This document shows positions 8,656 to 16,777 of a DNA stretch of 64,000 bases, piece after piece. The notes under the pieces were generated by a model. It ran no database searches, had not been told where the DNA came from, and worked only from the letters and a program-made list of their open reading frames with translations. Positions within the stretch are counted from its first letter, which is position 1. Every line of letters begins with the position of its first letter. This DNA is from Anaerolineae bacterium. GTDB lineage: Bacteria; Chloroflexota; Anaerolineae; Aggregatilineales; Phototrophicaceae. The translations under genes were made by a program, and so were the position numbers. The stretch is taken from the NCBI GenBank assembly GCA_022841825.1, contig JALHQT010000007.1, positions 284,957 to 348,956 of the forward strand, in the 5' to 3' direction.

Positions 8656-9637
8656 GACGTATACCCTCATCCCCTTCCTCCTCCGCAAACCGCCCGCGCT
8701 GGCGCACGAACGACTTGAGCGAGTCGGCGTACATGGCGATGAAGATGATGCCGCCGCGCACGAACGGATAGGCGAAGGGTGACGCGCCGATGAAGTTCAG
8801 CCCCGCCTGGATGATCGTCAGCATCAGCGCGCCGGGGATCAAGCCGAGGATCGACCCCTGCCCGCCAAACAGACTGATGCCGCCGATCACGATGATGGCG
8901 ATGGCGGTGAATTCGTAGCCTTCGCCTAACTGCGAATTGATCGAATCGACCTGGAACATCAGGAACATGCCGCCCAGCGCCGCCATCAAGCCCGACAGCA
9001 CGAATGTCAGGAACGTCACGCGCCCGACGCGCACGCCCAGCCGCGCCGCCACCTCTTCACCGTTGCCCAGCGCGTTGACCTGTCGCCCGAACGGGGTGCG
9101 CGTGTGCAGATACCAGACCGCCAGCACGGCAAGCAGTGCGACCACGATGTCGATGGTGATCGGGCCCAGGCGGGCGTTGGTCGCCACGCGCAGCGGTTCC
9201 GGGATGCTGAAGGCGCGCATCTCGGTCAGTTGGAAGGCGACGCCGCGCAGCGCGATCATCGTGCCGATGGTCGTGATGAGCGGATTGACCTTGAGGACGA
9301 CGACGATGAAGCCATTGACCGCGCCGAGCAGCGCCCCCGTCAGCAGGATGATCAGCAAGCCGAGCGGGATCGGCACGCCCTGGCGCAGGATCAGCAGCAG
9401 CCCAACCGTGCAGGAAACGAACGCGATCGAGCCGACCGAAATATCCAGCTTGCCCGTCATCACCACCAGCGCCAAGCCGCTGGCGATGATGATCGACGGC
9501 GCGGCGGTATTGGCGAGGCGGAAGAGGTTGTCGATCGCGAGGAAGTTGCGCGAGTTGGCGGCGAAGTAGAGGACGACCAGCGCCATCACCAGATAGAAGC
9601 CGTAGTTGAGCAGGAAGTTGCGCAGCCGCCGATTCAT
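8642..9637 (-). CDS. Sugar ABC transporter permease (RbsC/CUT2-like)
   Basis: 331 residues with eight or more hydrophobic segments, e.g. GFYLVMALVVLYFAANS near the N-terminus and IIASGLALVVMTGKLDISVGS. The latter (GKLDISVGS) is the conserved signature of BPD_transp_2 permeases. ALGGMFLMFQV and GGISLFGGQGSILGLIPGAL fit the later part of the family. Its ATG overlaps the ATPase stop by 4 bases. The last codons and stop lie in a palindromic repeat, which may have replaced the original tail. It forms the membrane channel with the second permease at 11133-12116. Confidence 0.88.
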   Translation of the reverse strand: MNRRLRNFLLNYGFYLVMALVVLYFAANSRNFLAIDNLFRLANTAAPSIIIASGLALVVMTGKLDISVGSIAFVSCTVGLLLILRQGVPIPLGLLIILLTGALLGAVNGFIVVVLKVNPLITTIGTMIALRGVAFQLTEMRAFSIPEPLRVATNARLGPITIDIVVALLAVLAVWYLHTRTPFGRQVNALGNGEEVAARLGVRVGRVTFLTFVLSGLMAALGGMFLMFQVDSINSQLGEGYEFTAIAIIVIGGISLFGGQGSILGLIPGALMLTIIQAGLNFIGASPFAYPFVRGGIIFIAMYADSLKSFVRQRGRFAEEEGDEGIRLTSP

Positions 9638-11130
9638 GTTCCTACCCCCGCCGCTGCTGCCATCAGTTCGTTCTTGCTCGCGCCGCGAGGGAACTCCGCC
9701 ACCAGCCGCCCACGATTGAGCACCAGATAGCGGTCGCTGATGCTCATGATCTCGTCGATGTCGGACGAGACGACCAGCAGCGCCGCGCCCGCCTCGGCAA
9801 GCTCTGAGATGATGGCGCGGATCTCCGCCTTCGCACCCACGTCCAAGCCGCGCGTCGGCTCGTCCATCAAATAGACGAGCGGCGCTTTTTGCAGCCAGCG
9901 CCCGACGATGACTTTTTGTTGATTGCCGCCGCTCAGGGTGCGCACGGGCTGTCGTAAGTCGGCGATTTTGATCTTGAGGCGTTCGACATAGGTCTGACTG
10001 ACGCTCGCCTCGCGTCTGCCATCGACGAATGGGTAGATACGCCCGATGAGTTCGGGCAGATTGGCAATCGACATATTCGTCTTGACGGGCATCGGCAGCA
10101 GCAGCCCATCATCGCGGCGGTTCTCGGTCACGATACCCATCCAGCGCCGCGCTTCGCCGGGGGGAAGGGCGCGCAGTTCGCCATTGACGGCGATGCGCAG
10201 CATCCCGCCGTCGATAGGGTCGAGACCGACGAGCGAGCGCAGCAGTTCCGAGCGCCCCGACCCCAGCAAGCCCCACAAGCCGACGACTTCGCCTTTGTGC
10301 AGCGAAAAACGCAGGTCGCGCAGCACGCCTTCGCGCCGTAAGCCTTCGACCTGGAGCGCGACAGCGCCCGGTTGGCGGGTCTGCTGCTCGCGGTCAGCAC
10401 TGGCATTCTGCGCACCGATCATCAGCTCGACCACACGCGCATAGGTCAAATCGCCCATCATGCCGCCGCCGACCGTCTCGCCGTTGCGCAAGACGACCGC
10501 GCGCTCGCACAACGCAAACGCCTCGTCGAGAAAGTGCGAGATGTAGATGATGACCGTGCCCGCCCGCTTGAGCGCGCCGATCACGTCGAACAGGCGCTGC
10601 TTTTCGCGGCTGGTCAGCGAGGAGGTCGGCTCGTCGAAGATGATGATCTTCGGGTCGGTCATGATGGCGCGGGCGATCTCGACCATCTGCTGGTCGCCAG
10701 GGCTGAGATCGCCGACGCGCACGCGCGGGTCAAACGTACAGCCCAGGCGTTGCAGCGCGGCGCGGCAGGCGTCGAGCACTTCGGTGCGCTTGATCCTGCC
10801 CATCTGCGTCGGGAAGTGCGAAATGAACAGGTTGTCCGCGACGCTCATCGTCGGCAGCATCGCCATTTCCTGATGCACGAAGGCAATGCCGCTGCGCTCC
10901 GCTTCTAATGGCGAGTGCAGGCGGGCGGTCTGCCCACCGAGCAGGATGTCGCCCTCGTCGGGGGCATAGACGCCGCCCAGCACATTCATCAGCGTGCTCT
11001 TGCCCGCGCCGTTCGCGCCGATCAGCGCCAGCGCTTCGCCTGCGTGCGCCTCCAGCGTGACTCCTTTGAGCGCCTCGACCGCGCCGAAACGCTTGCGAAT
11101 ATTGCGCATTTGGAGGAAGGGTTGGCTCAT
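9634..11130 (-). CDS. Sugar ABC transporter tandem ATPase (RbsA/MglA-like)
   Basis: 498 residues with two fused ABC domains. The first has Walker A GANGAGKST near residue 37, signature LSPGDQQMVEIAR and Walker B KIIIFDEPTSS. The second has a degenerate Walker A (GLLGSGRSELL), a full signature LSGGNQQKVIVGRWL and Walker B LVYLMDEPTRG. One weak and one strong site is normal for RbsA/MglA. ATG at 11130 sits 5 bases after AAAGGGG; a GTG at 11136 is the alternative. It powers import through the permeases encoded on both sides. Confidence 0.92.
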   Translation of the reverse strand: MSQPFLQMRNIRKRFGAVEALKGVTLEAHAGEALALIGANGAGKSTLMNVLGGVYAPDEGDILLGGQTARLHSPLEAERSGIAFVHQEMAMLPTMSVADNLFISHFPTQMGRIKRTEVLDACRAALQRLGCTFDPRVRVGDLSPGDQQMVEIARAIMTDPKIIIFDEPTSSLTSREKQRLFDVIGALKRAGTVIIYISHFLDEAFALCERAVVLRNGETVGGGMMGDLTYARVVELMIGAQNASADREQQTRQPGAVALQVEGLRREGVLRDLRFSLHKGEVVGLWGLLGSGRSELLRSLVGLDPIDGGMLRIAVNGELRALPPGEARRWMGIVTENRRDDGLLLPMPVKTNMSIANLPELIGRIYPFVDGRREASVSQTYVERLKIKIADLRQPVRTLSGGNQQKVIVGRWLQKAPLVYLMDEPTRGLDVGAKAEIRAIISELAEAGAALLVVSSDIDEIMSISDRYLVLNRGRLVAEFPRGASKNELMAAAAGVGT

Positions 11131-11132
11131 CG

Positions 11133-12116
11133 TCACCCCTTTCGCTGTGTGGTGAGCGCGACGACGGCGATGATGACGATGCCTTTGATGACCAGCGTCA
11201 GGAAATACGAGACGTTGAGCAGGTTCATGCTGTTGGTGATCAGCGTGATCAGGATCGCGCCGACGACCGCGTTGATCGCCCCGCCGACGCCGCCATAGAT
11301 GCTGACGCCGCCCAGCACCGCCGACGAGACCACGTCGAGCACCACGCCCTCGCGCCCGAAGGTGGGACCCGCCGCGCCCTGAAGCGCCGTCGTGACCACC
11401 GCCGCCGCACCCGCCAGCAAGCCGGACGCGACATACGCCAGCGCGATGACGCGGCGCGACGGCACGCCCGCGACCAGCGCCGCGCGCAGGTTGGTGCCGA
11501 CGGCGAACAGCCAGCGCCCGAACAGGCTCGACCTGAGCAGGACTTCCAGCACGAGCATGACCGCGAACATGATGAGGATGGGCAGGGGGATGCCCAGGAC
11601 GGGCGCGCTAACGCCGCTGATGAACGGCGAACCCGGTTCCAAGCCGATGCTGCGCGCGTTGGTCACGCTGACCGCCGCGCCGGACAAAATCGCCAGCATT
11701 GACAGCGTGACGACGAACGGGATCATGCGCAGGTAGGCGACCGCGAAACCGTTGATGAAACCGACCGCCGCGCCCGTCGCCAGCATGACCAGCCCCGCGA
11801 CCAACGGGTCGCCGCCATCGCGCAGCACCATCGCGCCGAGGATGCCGCTGAACGCCATCAGAGACGGGATCGACAGGTCAATGCCGCCCGTGATCAGCAC
11901 GACGGTCATGCCCATCGCCATCAGCGCCAGAGATGCCGATTGCAGCAGGACGTTGATCATGTTCTGCTGCGTGAGGAAGTTTTCGCTGCGGCTGCCGACG
12001 GCGAGCGCGGCGATGAGAACGATTACAAGCGGCAGCAGACGGAACAGACTTTCCCGCGAAAGTACGTTCGCCAGCGGATTGGAGGCTGAGGAAGAAGATG
12101 ACTGTGGACTATTCAT
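11133..12116 (-). CDS. Sugar ABC transporter permease, second (RbsC/CUT2-like)
   Basis: About 327 residues, multi-pass. It begins with a Ser-rich cytoplasmic tail (SPQSSSSSASNPLANV) followed by PLVIVLIAALAVGS. The family signature is TVVLITGGIDLSIPSLMAFSG. VVTTALQGAAG and GGVSIYGGVGGAINAVVGA fit the later helices. It is the first gene of the operon permease, ATPase, permease, binding protein. Having two different permeases in one CUT2 system implies a heterodimeric channel. ATG 12116 and GTG 12122 are both possible starts; no clear ribosome binding site separates them. Confidence 0.87.
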   Translation of the reverse strand: MNSPQSSSSSASNPLANVLSRESLFRLLPLVIVLIAALAVGSRSENFLTQQNMINVLLQSASLALMAMGMTVVLITGGIDLSIPSLMAFSGILGAMVLRDGGDPLVAGLVMLATGAAVGFINGFAVAYLRMIPFVVTLSMLAILSGAAVSVTNARSIGLEPGSPFISGVSAPVLGIPLPILIMFAVMLVLEVLLRSSLFGRWLFAVGTNLRAALVAGVPSRRVIALAYVASGLLAGAAAVVTTALQGAAGPTFGREGVVLDVVSSAVLGGVSIYGGVGGAINAVVGAILITLITNSMNLLNVSYFLTLVIKGIVIIAVVALTTQRKG

Positions 12117-12229
12117 CGACACGACAACACAAGTCTGATAAGAACGACAATTTACACATTACAGGTGAGTATAACTTTCGCCCGTTACAGCGCAAATGAG
12201 GGTTTGGTGGGAATGCGCGACCCAATCTG

Positions 12230-12257
12230 TTGACAGACGCCGCGCGCACTCTATAAT
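12230..12257 (+). promoter_or_regulatory. Strong sigma-70-type promoter of the DUF4395-thioredoxin operon
   Basis: TTGACA at 12230-12235 and TATAAT at 12252-12257, both perfect, separated by 16 bp. Transcription should start near 12264, about 30 bases before the leader peptide. Confidence 0.75.
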
Positions 12258-12292
12258 GTCGCGCTATCGTAAGTTTCCGCAGCGAGAACACC

Positions 12293-12379
12293 ATGTCTCA
12301 GCGTCACGCCATTGCCATCTGTATGTGTTGTTGTCTTTACAACCAGACTGCTGGTGGCTGTACGCTGCGTTGCGGATGA
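12293..12379 (+). CDS. Cysteine-rich leader peptide (28 aa)
   Basis: A 28-codon ORF runs from ATG 12293 to TGA 12379, in the 5' leader between a perfect promoter and an intrinsic terminator. The peptide has six cysteines, four of them packed as C-M-C-C-C at positions 10-14, all coded TGT in that run. Such a Cys run followed by a terminator is what a ribosome-stalling attenuator needs: low charged Cys-tRNA would stall the ribosome on codons 10-14. Polycysteine short ORFs acting as cysteine-responsive attenuators are described in mycobacteria. The downstream genes (DUF4395 and a thioredoxin) fit thiol or sulfur metabolism. The ribosome binding site is weak (GCGAG). Peptide and terminator are seen; the regulatory role is inferred. 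Confidence 0.65.
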   Translation: MSQRHAIAICMCCCLYNQTAGGCTLRCG

Positions 12380-12405
12380 GTTCGAGACTCACCACGTCAT
12401 TGCGA

Positions 12406-12432
12406 AGCCCTGGCAGACCGCCGGGGCTTTTT
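12406..12432 (+). terminator. Intrinsic terminator / attenuator in the leader
   Basis: Perfectly paired 9-bp stem AGCCCTGGC/GCCGGGGCT (one T-G pair) with loop AGACC, followed directly by TTTTT. It sits 26 bases after the leader-peptide stop and 70 bases before the first structural gene, so it would end transcription before the operon unless overridden. Confidence 0.8.
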
Positions 12433-12501
12433 GTTAGCTTCTCCCCGGCGCTTCCCCAGGCAGTTCCCGTATCGACCTGTCAGACGAAAGGAACCTGCTG
12501 T

Positions 12502-12963
12502 ATGTCCACATCGAATGACCGCCTTGTAGACCACAATGTCCTGCGCACCAACCAGGCATTCATCATCGGGCTGCTCATCCTGGCGTTCGTGCTGGATGCG
12601 CCGCTGCTGGTCGCGCTGGTCGCCGCCGTCATGCTGCTCGACAGCGCCGTGCCCGGCACGAGCCTGTTCAAAGCGGTCTATCTGCGCCTGCTCAAGCCGC
12701 AGGGCTGGGTCAAGCCGGATCTCCGGCGCGACAACCCCGAGCCGCACCGCTTCGCCCAGACGGTCGGCGGCACCGTACTGCTGGCTGCCCTGCTCCTGTT
12801 CGCGCTGGGGCTGCCGGTGCTCGGCTGGAGTCTGGCGTGGCTGGTCGTGGCGCTGGCGGCGCTCAACCTGTTCGCGGGCATCTGCGTCGGCTGCCTGATG
12901 TATTACGCGCTGCACCGCCTGGGCGTGCGCGGCTTCGACCGTTCGCCCATTGCGGAGGCATAA
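12502..12963 (+). CDS. DUF4395 integral membrane protein
   Basis: 153 residues. ATG at 12502 follows GAAAGGAAC at normal spacing; the frame is open further upstream, but that part overlaps the promoter and terminator. The N-terminus LVDHNVLRTNQAFIIG and the C-terminal GICVGCLMYYALHRLG (two cysteines three apart) match the DUF4395 family. Two hydrophobic regions (residues 20-48 and 90-135) suggest four membrane spans. Members are often encoded with thioredoxin- or rhodanese-like proteins, as here. A role in thiol or sulfur redox at the membrane is likely but unproven. The gene lies behind a Cys-codon leader and terminator. Confidence 0.8.
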   Translation: MSTSNDRLVDHNVLRTNQAFIIGLLILAFVLDAPLLVALVAAVMLLDSAVPGTSLFKAVYLRLLKPQGWVKPDLRRDNPEPHRFAQTVGGTVLLAALLLFALGLPVLGWSLAWLVVALAALNLFAGICVGCLMYYALHRLGVRGFDRSPIAEA

Positions 12964-12969
12964 CGCACC

Positions 12970-13383
12970 ATGCTGGAACGACTGCTGATTGCCCTGCTGA
13001 TCGCCGCCGCCGCGCTGTTCATCTGGCGCGCGCTCAACCGTCGCAGCCTGCGCCGCCTGGGCGCCCAGACAGCCATCGACCCCACGCTGGCAGCCGCCAC
13101 CCCTGGCACGCCCGTCATCGTCTACTTCACGACGCCATTCTGCGCGCCCTGCCGTACGCAGCAGAAACCCACGCTGCGCGAAATCGCGGCGCAGTTCGGT
13201 GCGAGTGTGCAGATCGTAGAAGTGGATGCGACGGCGGAACCGGAGGCGGCGGATCGCTGGGGCGTCTTTTCCGCGCCGACGACCTTCGTGCTCGACGCTT
13301 CGTATCAGCCGCGCTACGTCAATCGTGGCGTAGCGACGGGGGACACCCTGCGCGAGCAGTTGGCAGCGGTCAGAAGCGCCTAG
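12970..13383 (+). CDS. Membrane-anchored thioredoxin-like protein
   Basis: 137 residues, starting 6 bases after DUF4395. An N-terminal anchor (LLIALLIAAAALFIWRAL) is followed by a short basic linker and a thioredoxin fold. The active site is CAPC (in TPFCAPCRTQQKP, around residues 58-61), and the cis-Pro loop appears as SAPTTFVLD near 100. The fold is complete, so disulfide exchange is expected. The positive segment RALNRRSLRRLG after the helix would by the positive-inside rule keep the domain cytoplasmic, though this is uncertain. Pairing with DUF4395 suggests one redox unit. Confidence 0.85.
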   Translation: MLERLLIALLIAAAALFIWRALNRRSLRRLGAQTAIDPTLAAATPGTPVIVYFTTPFCAPCRTQQKPTLREIAAQFGASVQIVEVDATAEPEAADRWGVFSAPTTFVLDASYQPRYVNRGVATGDTLREQLAAVRSA

Positions 13384-13392
13384 CTATGAGAC

Positions 13393-13415
13393 GGGATAGA
13401 GAGACCCTCTATCCC
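13393..13415. terminator. Hairpin between convergent genes
   Basis: Perfect 9-bp stem GGGATAGAG/CTCTATCCC with loop AGACC, ten bases past the thioredoxin stop. It has no T-tract on either strand, so it may be a weak or factor-assisted terminator. The same AGACC loop occurs in the attenuator at 12406. Confidence 0.45.
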
Positions 13416-13609
13416 AGCCCCAGCAGCGCCATCAGCAGCCCGACCAGCCCCACGCGGCGGCTCATGCGGGGTGACGCGACGATGATGTACTGTGGACTGT
13501 CGGGCATGGGTTCGACATGGTTGAGGGCGTGGTGTGGGCGCGAGGTCGTGCCCTGCCCGGCGAGCAGCGAAAAGGTCGAATTGAATGGGTCACTTGAATT
13601 CTTGTTCAT
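13409..13609 (-). CDS. Small tail-anchored hypothetical protein
   Basis: 66 residues. GGGGAGAAG precedes the ATG at 13609 by six bases, which supports translation. The N-terminal two thirds is polar and Ser/His-rich; the last 15 residues (VGLVGLLMALLGLG) are a short hydrophobic segment ending at the C-terminus, suggesting a tail anchor. It overlaps the hairpin at its stop. No family is recognised. Confidence 0.5.
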   Translation of the reverse strand: MNKNSSDPFNSTFSLLAGQGTTSRPHHALNHVEPMPDSPQYIIVASPRMSRRVGLVGLLMALLGLG

Positions 13610-13735
13610 GATTTCTTCTCCCCCAGTATTTGTTGCTCTACACGTTCTTTATGTGGGCGGGGGGGTAAACTTCTACAAACTGTCCTTTCACCCTCAAGGT
13701 ACAGGTGCTCGCATCCCAGCTACAATCAAGCTATC

Positions 13736-14785
13736 ATGAACACATCTGTAACCAAGTCATCATCTGAACTGACCCTGCGAGCGCCCATGTCCGCAGCTTC
13801 TGATGTCCATGTCCACATCGACGACCGTGCACGCCTGATGGCGTCGGTCTTCGCGCTTACACGCACCACTGACGAGGCGCATGCCCGCCGCCCGCACAGC
13901 GCCCATGCCCACGCGCGCACCACGCGCAAGCACCTGGCGCATCTCAGCCCACACCCGGCGGTCACGGAGCTGCAAACGCTGCTGGATCGCGGCGCGCCGT
14001 TGGAGGCGATCTTCGGCTACGCGCTGCGGCTGAAGCCCGGCTTCATCATCGAGGCAGTCCCCAGTTGGGCATCTCCGGGTTGGAGCGCACAGCTTGCCGA
14101 CTTTGAGGCGCAGGCGAATCTGGCGGCGTGGTGGGCAAACGATCATGAGCGCGGCGCATGGGAACGCAGCCTGAGCGAAGCCGCGCGCTCATTCGTCGGC
14201 GTCAACGTCCATCGCTTCCTCGAACCCTACATCGGCGAGACGACGATGCGCTTCAGCTTCATGCCCAACATCCTTTACCCGGCAGACCACGAGGTCGGCG
14301 TGCGGGTGGGCGATGAGATCATCTGCATCGCGCCGCCGCGTGCCGCCTGGGGAGACAGCCCGCCCTGGCCCTTTGACGAAGACCCCGGTCATCTCTTCCG
14401 CGCCAGCATCGGGCAGTATGTGCGCATCCTGCTGACCGATCTCTTTCGCACGCACGCCGACCAGCTCGCGGCAGCCGAGCAGACCGAGCTGCCCGTGAGC
14501 GATGCCATCCGGCAGAAGAACCCGACCTGGCGCGACCAGCTTTTCGCGCTGATCACGTCGGGCATGGTTGGGATTTATCTGGAAGACCACCTGAGCGCGG
14601 CGGAGGCGAAAGCCTTCACGATGATGGAGAACAAGGTGCATGGGCTGGCGGTGCTGCCCGCCGTCATCAGCGTGCTGCGACGCTACGTGGAAGATCACAA
14701 GGCAGGAAAGTACGCGACGTTCGCGGACTTCCTGCCCCTCTTCCCCAAGCAGATTCGCGTGGCAAAGCGAATCTATTCGCTGTAG
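13736..14785 (+). CDS. Uncharacterised protein, 349 aa
   Basis: No family recognised with confidence. The protein has a His- and Arg-rich N-terminal stretch (about residues 40-70, ARRPHSAHAHARTTRKHL), then a globular part. Notable segments are FVGVNVHRFLEPYIG, MRFSFMPNILYPADHEVG and a conserved-looking IAPPRAAWGDSPPWPFDEDP. No signal peptide or transmembrane helix is visible. The pattern (NILYP..., then a long helical C-terminus) is somewhat like large uncharacterised peptidase-like families, but no HExxH motif is present. It converges on an orphan copy of the ftsK 3' end 8 bases after its stop. Confidence 0.7.
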   Translation: MNTSVTKSSSELTLRAPMSAASDVHVHIDDRARLMASVFALTRTTDEAHARRPHSAHAHARTTRKHLAHLSPHPAVTELQTLLDRGAPLEAIFGYALRLKPGFIIEAVPSWASPGWSAQLADFEAQANLAAWWANDHERGAWERSLSEAARSFVGVNVHRFLEPYIGETTMRFSFMPNILYPADHEVGVRVGDEIICIAPPRAAWGDSPPWPFDEDPGHLFRASIGQYVRILLTDLFRTHADQLAAAEQTELPVSDAIRQKNPTWRDQLFALITSGMVGIYLEDHLSAAEAKAFTMMENKVHGLAVLPAVISVLRRYVEDHKAGKYATFADFLPLFPKQIRVAKRIYSL

Positions 14786-14793
14786 GCGACCTG

Positions 14794-14906
14794 CGCTACC
14801 CGATCACATCGCGCGGCGTACTGCCGCTCTGCGACGGACCGACGATACCGCGATCTTCCATCACGTCGATCAGCTTCGCTGCGCGCGTGTAGCCGATGCG
14901 CAGACG
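14794..14906 (-). pseudogene. Orphan copy of the ftsK 3' end
   Basis: 113 bases match 17518-17630, the last 36 codons and stop of ftsK, with only three differences. All three differences are synonymous (TAT/TAC, GCG/GCA, GGC/GGT), and the encoded residues RLRIGYTRAAKL... are identical. There is no start or motor domain attached; sequence upstream is the tail of a pentapeptide gene. It looks like the resident gene end displaced by an insertion, or a duplication that had evolved under selection before becoming an orphan. Confidence 0.88.
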
Positions 14907-14916
14907 ACCCAGAACC

Positions 14917-15690
14917 CTAAGGGTGGCTAGACTGATCGCCGCGATAGGCGGGGGACGCTGGATCGTCCGAGCGCCAGAAGTCAGGGTGATTAGGATCGGT
15001 GAAGCGTGACATGTCAGTACCGGGCGCCCAAATTGATTTGTCGGGTAATATAGTTCGTTCATTAAACTTTACGTCCTCCAAATCTGCGCCTTGTAGGTTG
15101 GCACCCCACAATTTCGCCCCTTCCAGATTCGCGCCCCCTAATCTCGCCTCCCTAAGGTTTGTGTTTACCAAAAATGCCTGCACAAAGTTCGCACTTCTTA
15201 AAAATGCCCGTTCAAGATTTGTATCGCTCAGGTGCGCTTGCTCAAAATTAACCCTCATTAACATCATTCCTTGCATATTTAAGCGAGATAAGACCACACC
15301 TTGAAGGTTTGCACCAAAAAGGTATGCCTTCTGCAACGTCTTGCTAGTCAACCAACCCTTCAATTTCAATAGGTCTACAGCTGCTAACGCTAGTCCGTTG
15401 TCTTGACTCCTCATCTGCGTGATCAGCTCTCGCAGCCGCTCTTTGTCGGCATGAATGCGGTATATGCGGTCTATCACCAACACGGCGACAAGCGTGCTGA
15501 CAGCCTCAGGGGCGAGGTCGCTGAGGAACTGAGGTAGGTCTGTAATGGCGAGCTGCAAAAGTGGGTATGCCAGCAGTCCAAGTAGGAATCCGGCAAGCAC
15601 GTAGAGGAACTGGTGACGCTTCCAAAGGCTTTTGATCGTCTCCCAACGATCCTCAGGCTGCTCTGTAGATTGCGCGGGCATAGTCGCCAT
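14917..15690 (-). CDS. Membrane-anchored pentapeptide-repeat protein, copy 1
   Basis: 257 residues. ATG at 15690 follows AGGGGGACACC, the same leader as its paralogue at 16579; a longer frame to 15756 lacks this. Two membrane spans (FLYVLAGFLLGLLAYPLL and AVSTLVAVLVIDRIY) are followed by a shared module ERLRELITQMRSQDNGLA...LKGWLT. Then come about 18 pentapeptide repeats of the A(D/N)LxX type (e.g. GANLEGAKLWGANLQGADL), which form a right-handed quadrilateral beta-helix. The tail is ILPDKSIWAPGTDMSRFTDPNHPDFW. Function is unknown. It is less GC-rich than its surroundings and lies inside the ftsK-end island. Confidence 0.85.
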   Translation of the reverse strand: MATMPAQSTEQPEDRWETIKSLWKRHQFLYVLAGFLLGLLAYPLLQLAITDLPQFLSDLAPEAVSTLVAVLVIDRIYRIHADKERLRELITQMRSQDNGLALAAVDLLKLKGWLTSKTLQKAYLFGANLQGVVLSRLNMQGMMLMRVNFEQAHLSDTNLERAFLRSANFVQAFLVNTNLREARLGGANLEGAKLWGANLQGADLEDVKFNERTILPDKSIWAPGTDMSRFTDPNHPDFWRSDDPASPAYRGDQSSHP

Positions 15691-15703
15691 GGTGTCCCCC
15701 TGG

Positions 15704-15725
15704 ATGCTGAGTGTCTCTTCAGCAT
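15704..15725 (-). promoter_or_regulatory. Conserved leader hairpin, pentapeptide gene 1
   Basis: 7-bp stem (ATGCTGA/TCAGCAT) just upstream of the AGGGGGACACC ribosome binding site. The same arrangement precedes the paralogue at 16594-16613 with a different loop. Conservation of the stem suggests a shared translational or stability element. Confidence 0.45.
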
Positions 15726-15838
15726 GTAGGTTAGCGCGTGGGCGGGGTAGTTCCAAAGGGGAGGGGGATCAGGGGCCTCCCGAAGTGGGCGACTTTTGGC
15801 GTCATAGGCAGGCGGGATAGGCGGGTGACTCTAGCTTG

Positions 15839-16579
15839 TCAGAGCGAGCACCAGAACTCAGGATGATTAAGGTCGGTGAAGCGGCTCAAGTCGGTGTCGG
15901 GCGTCCAGGCTATATCATCCGGGAGGTAAGTTTTCTCATTGAACATCGCCCGCCCCAAATGCGCCCCTTGCAGGTTCGCATTCCGCAAGTCCGCCCCTTG
16001 CAGGTTTGCGCCTAGCAGGTTCACCGCTAGTAGGTTCGCTTTAATCAAGTTCGCCCCTTGCAGGTTTGCCGCCCCCAAGATTGCCCCTTCCAGGTTTGCA
16101 TTCTGCAAGTCCGCCCCTTGCAGGTTCGTTTCAATCAAGTTCGCCCCTTCCAGGTTCGCATTCTGCAAGTCCGCCCCTTCCAGGTTTGCGTTCCACAAGT
16201 TCACCCCTTGGAGGTTCGCATTCCACAAATTAGCCCCTTTTAGTGAGCCATCTGTAAGCCAACCTTTTAGCCGTAATATTTCTACAGCCGCGCTTGCTAA
16301 TCCATTGTCTTTGCTGCGCATCTGCCTGATCAGCTCTTGAAACCGTTCTTTGCTCGCCCGGCGCTGGTTTAGTCCATCGATTACCAGCACCGTTGCCGCG
16401 ATGCTGATCAACTCTATGCCGAAATTTGAGTAGCCTTGCTCAATCACGGCAAACAAATCCTGGCGGGTTTGCGTCACGAGAAAACCACCAAAAAACACTA
16501 CAAGCCCGCCGATGAGAAAGCCCACGGCTGCCGGAATGGGCATGAGCAGAAAGTCAGTGATCCTGCGGATGATGGTCAT
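15839..16579 (-). CDS. Membrane-anchored pentapeptide-repeat protein, copy 2
   Basis: 246 residues, a paralogue of the protein at 14917-15690. It has two membrane spans near the N-terminus (PAAVGFLIGGLVVFFGGFLV and a second at about 55-72), then the module ERFQELIRQMRSKDNGLASA...LKGWLTD. About 20 pentapeptides follow, more regular than in copy 1 (GANLWNANLQGVNLWNANL). The tail (YLPDDIAWTPDTDLSRFTDLNHPEFW) is also shared. The regular repeats and the duplicated promoter region suggest a fairly recent tandem duplication. Function unknown; pentapeptide helices often bind proteins or mimic DNA. Confidence 0.86.
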   Translation of the reverse strand: MTIIRRITDFLLMPIPAAVGFLIGGLVVFFGGFLVTQTRQDLFAVIEQGYSNFGIELISIAATVLVIDGLNQRRASKERFQELIRQMRSKDNGLASAAVEILRLKGWLTDGSLKGANLWNANLQGVNLWNANLEGADLQNANLEGANLIETNLQGADLQNANLEGAILGAANLQGANLIKANLLAVNLLGANLQGADLRNANLQGAHLGRAMFNEKTYLPDDIAWTPDTDLSRFTDLNHPEFWCSL

Positions 16580-16593
16580 GGTGTCCCCCTAGC

Positions 16594-16613
16594 TGCTGAG
16601 TATTCTTTCAGCA
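16594..16613 (-). promoter_or_regulatory. Conserved leader hairpin, pentapeptide gene 2
   Basis: 6-bp stem (TGCTGA/TCAGCA) upstream of the AGGGGGACACC ribosome binding site; counterpart of the hairpin at 15704. Confidence 0.45.
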
Positions 16614-16637
16614 TCCAGGGTAACGCGTAGGTAGGGT

Positions 16638-16672
16638 AGTCCCAAAGGCAAGGGGGATTAGCGCTTGCGGTC
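16638..16672. repeat. Intergenic repeat of the ftsK-end island
   Basis: TAGTCCCAAAGGCAAGGGG... is repeated nearly exactly at 17284-17318, and more loosely at 15749-15772. It marks gene-unit borders within the island and supports expansion by duplication. Confidence 0.6.
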
Positions 16673-16777
16673 ATAAACACGTAGTGTCTTAATGGACTAG
16701 CGCCGCACAATACTTTATGGCATTATCAATGCAAGTGAACATCGTAATAAAAATATGCAAGTCGGACATCACCTGGC

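Noticed and set aside
12258-12501. Riboswitch in the DUF4395 leader
   Set aside because: No known aptamer pattern seen; a Cys-rich ORF plus terminator explains the leader more simply.
12196-12501. N-terminal extension of the DUF4395 protein
   Set aside because: It would run through a promoter and terminator; the ribosome site is at 12490.
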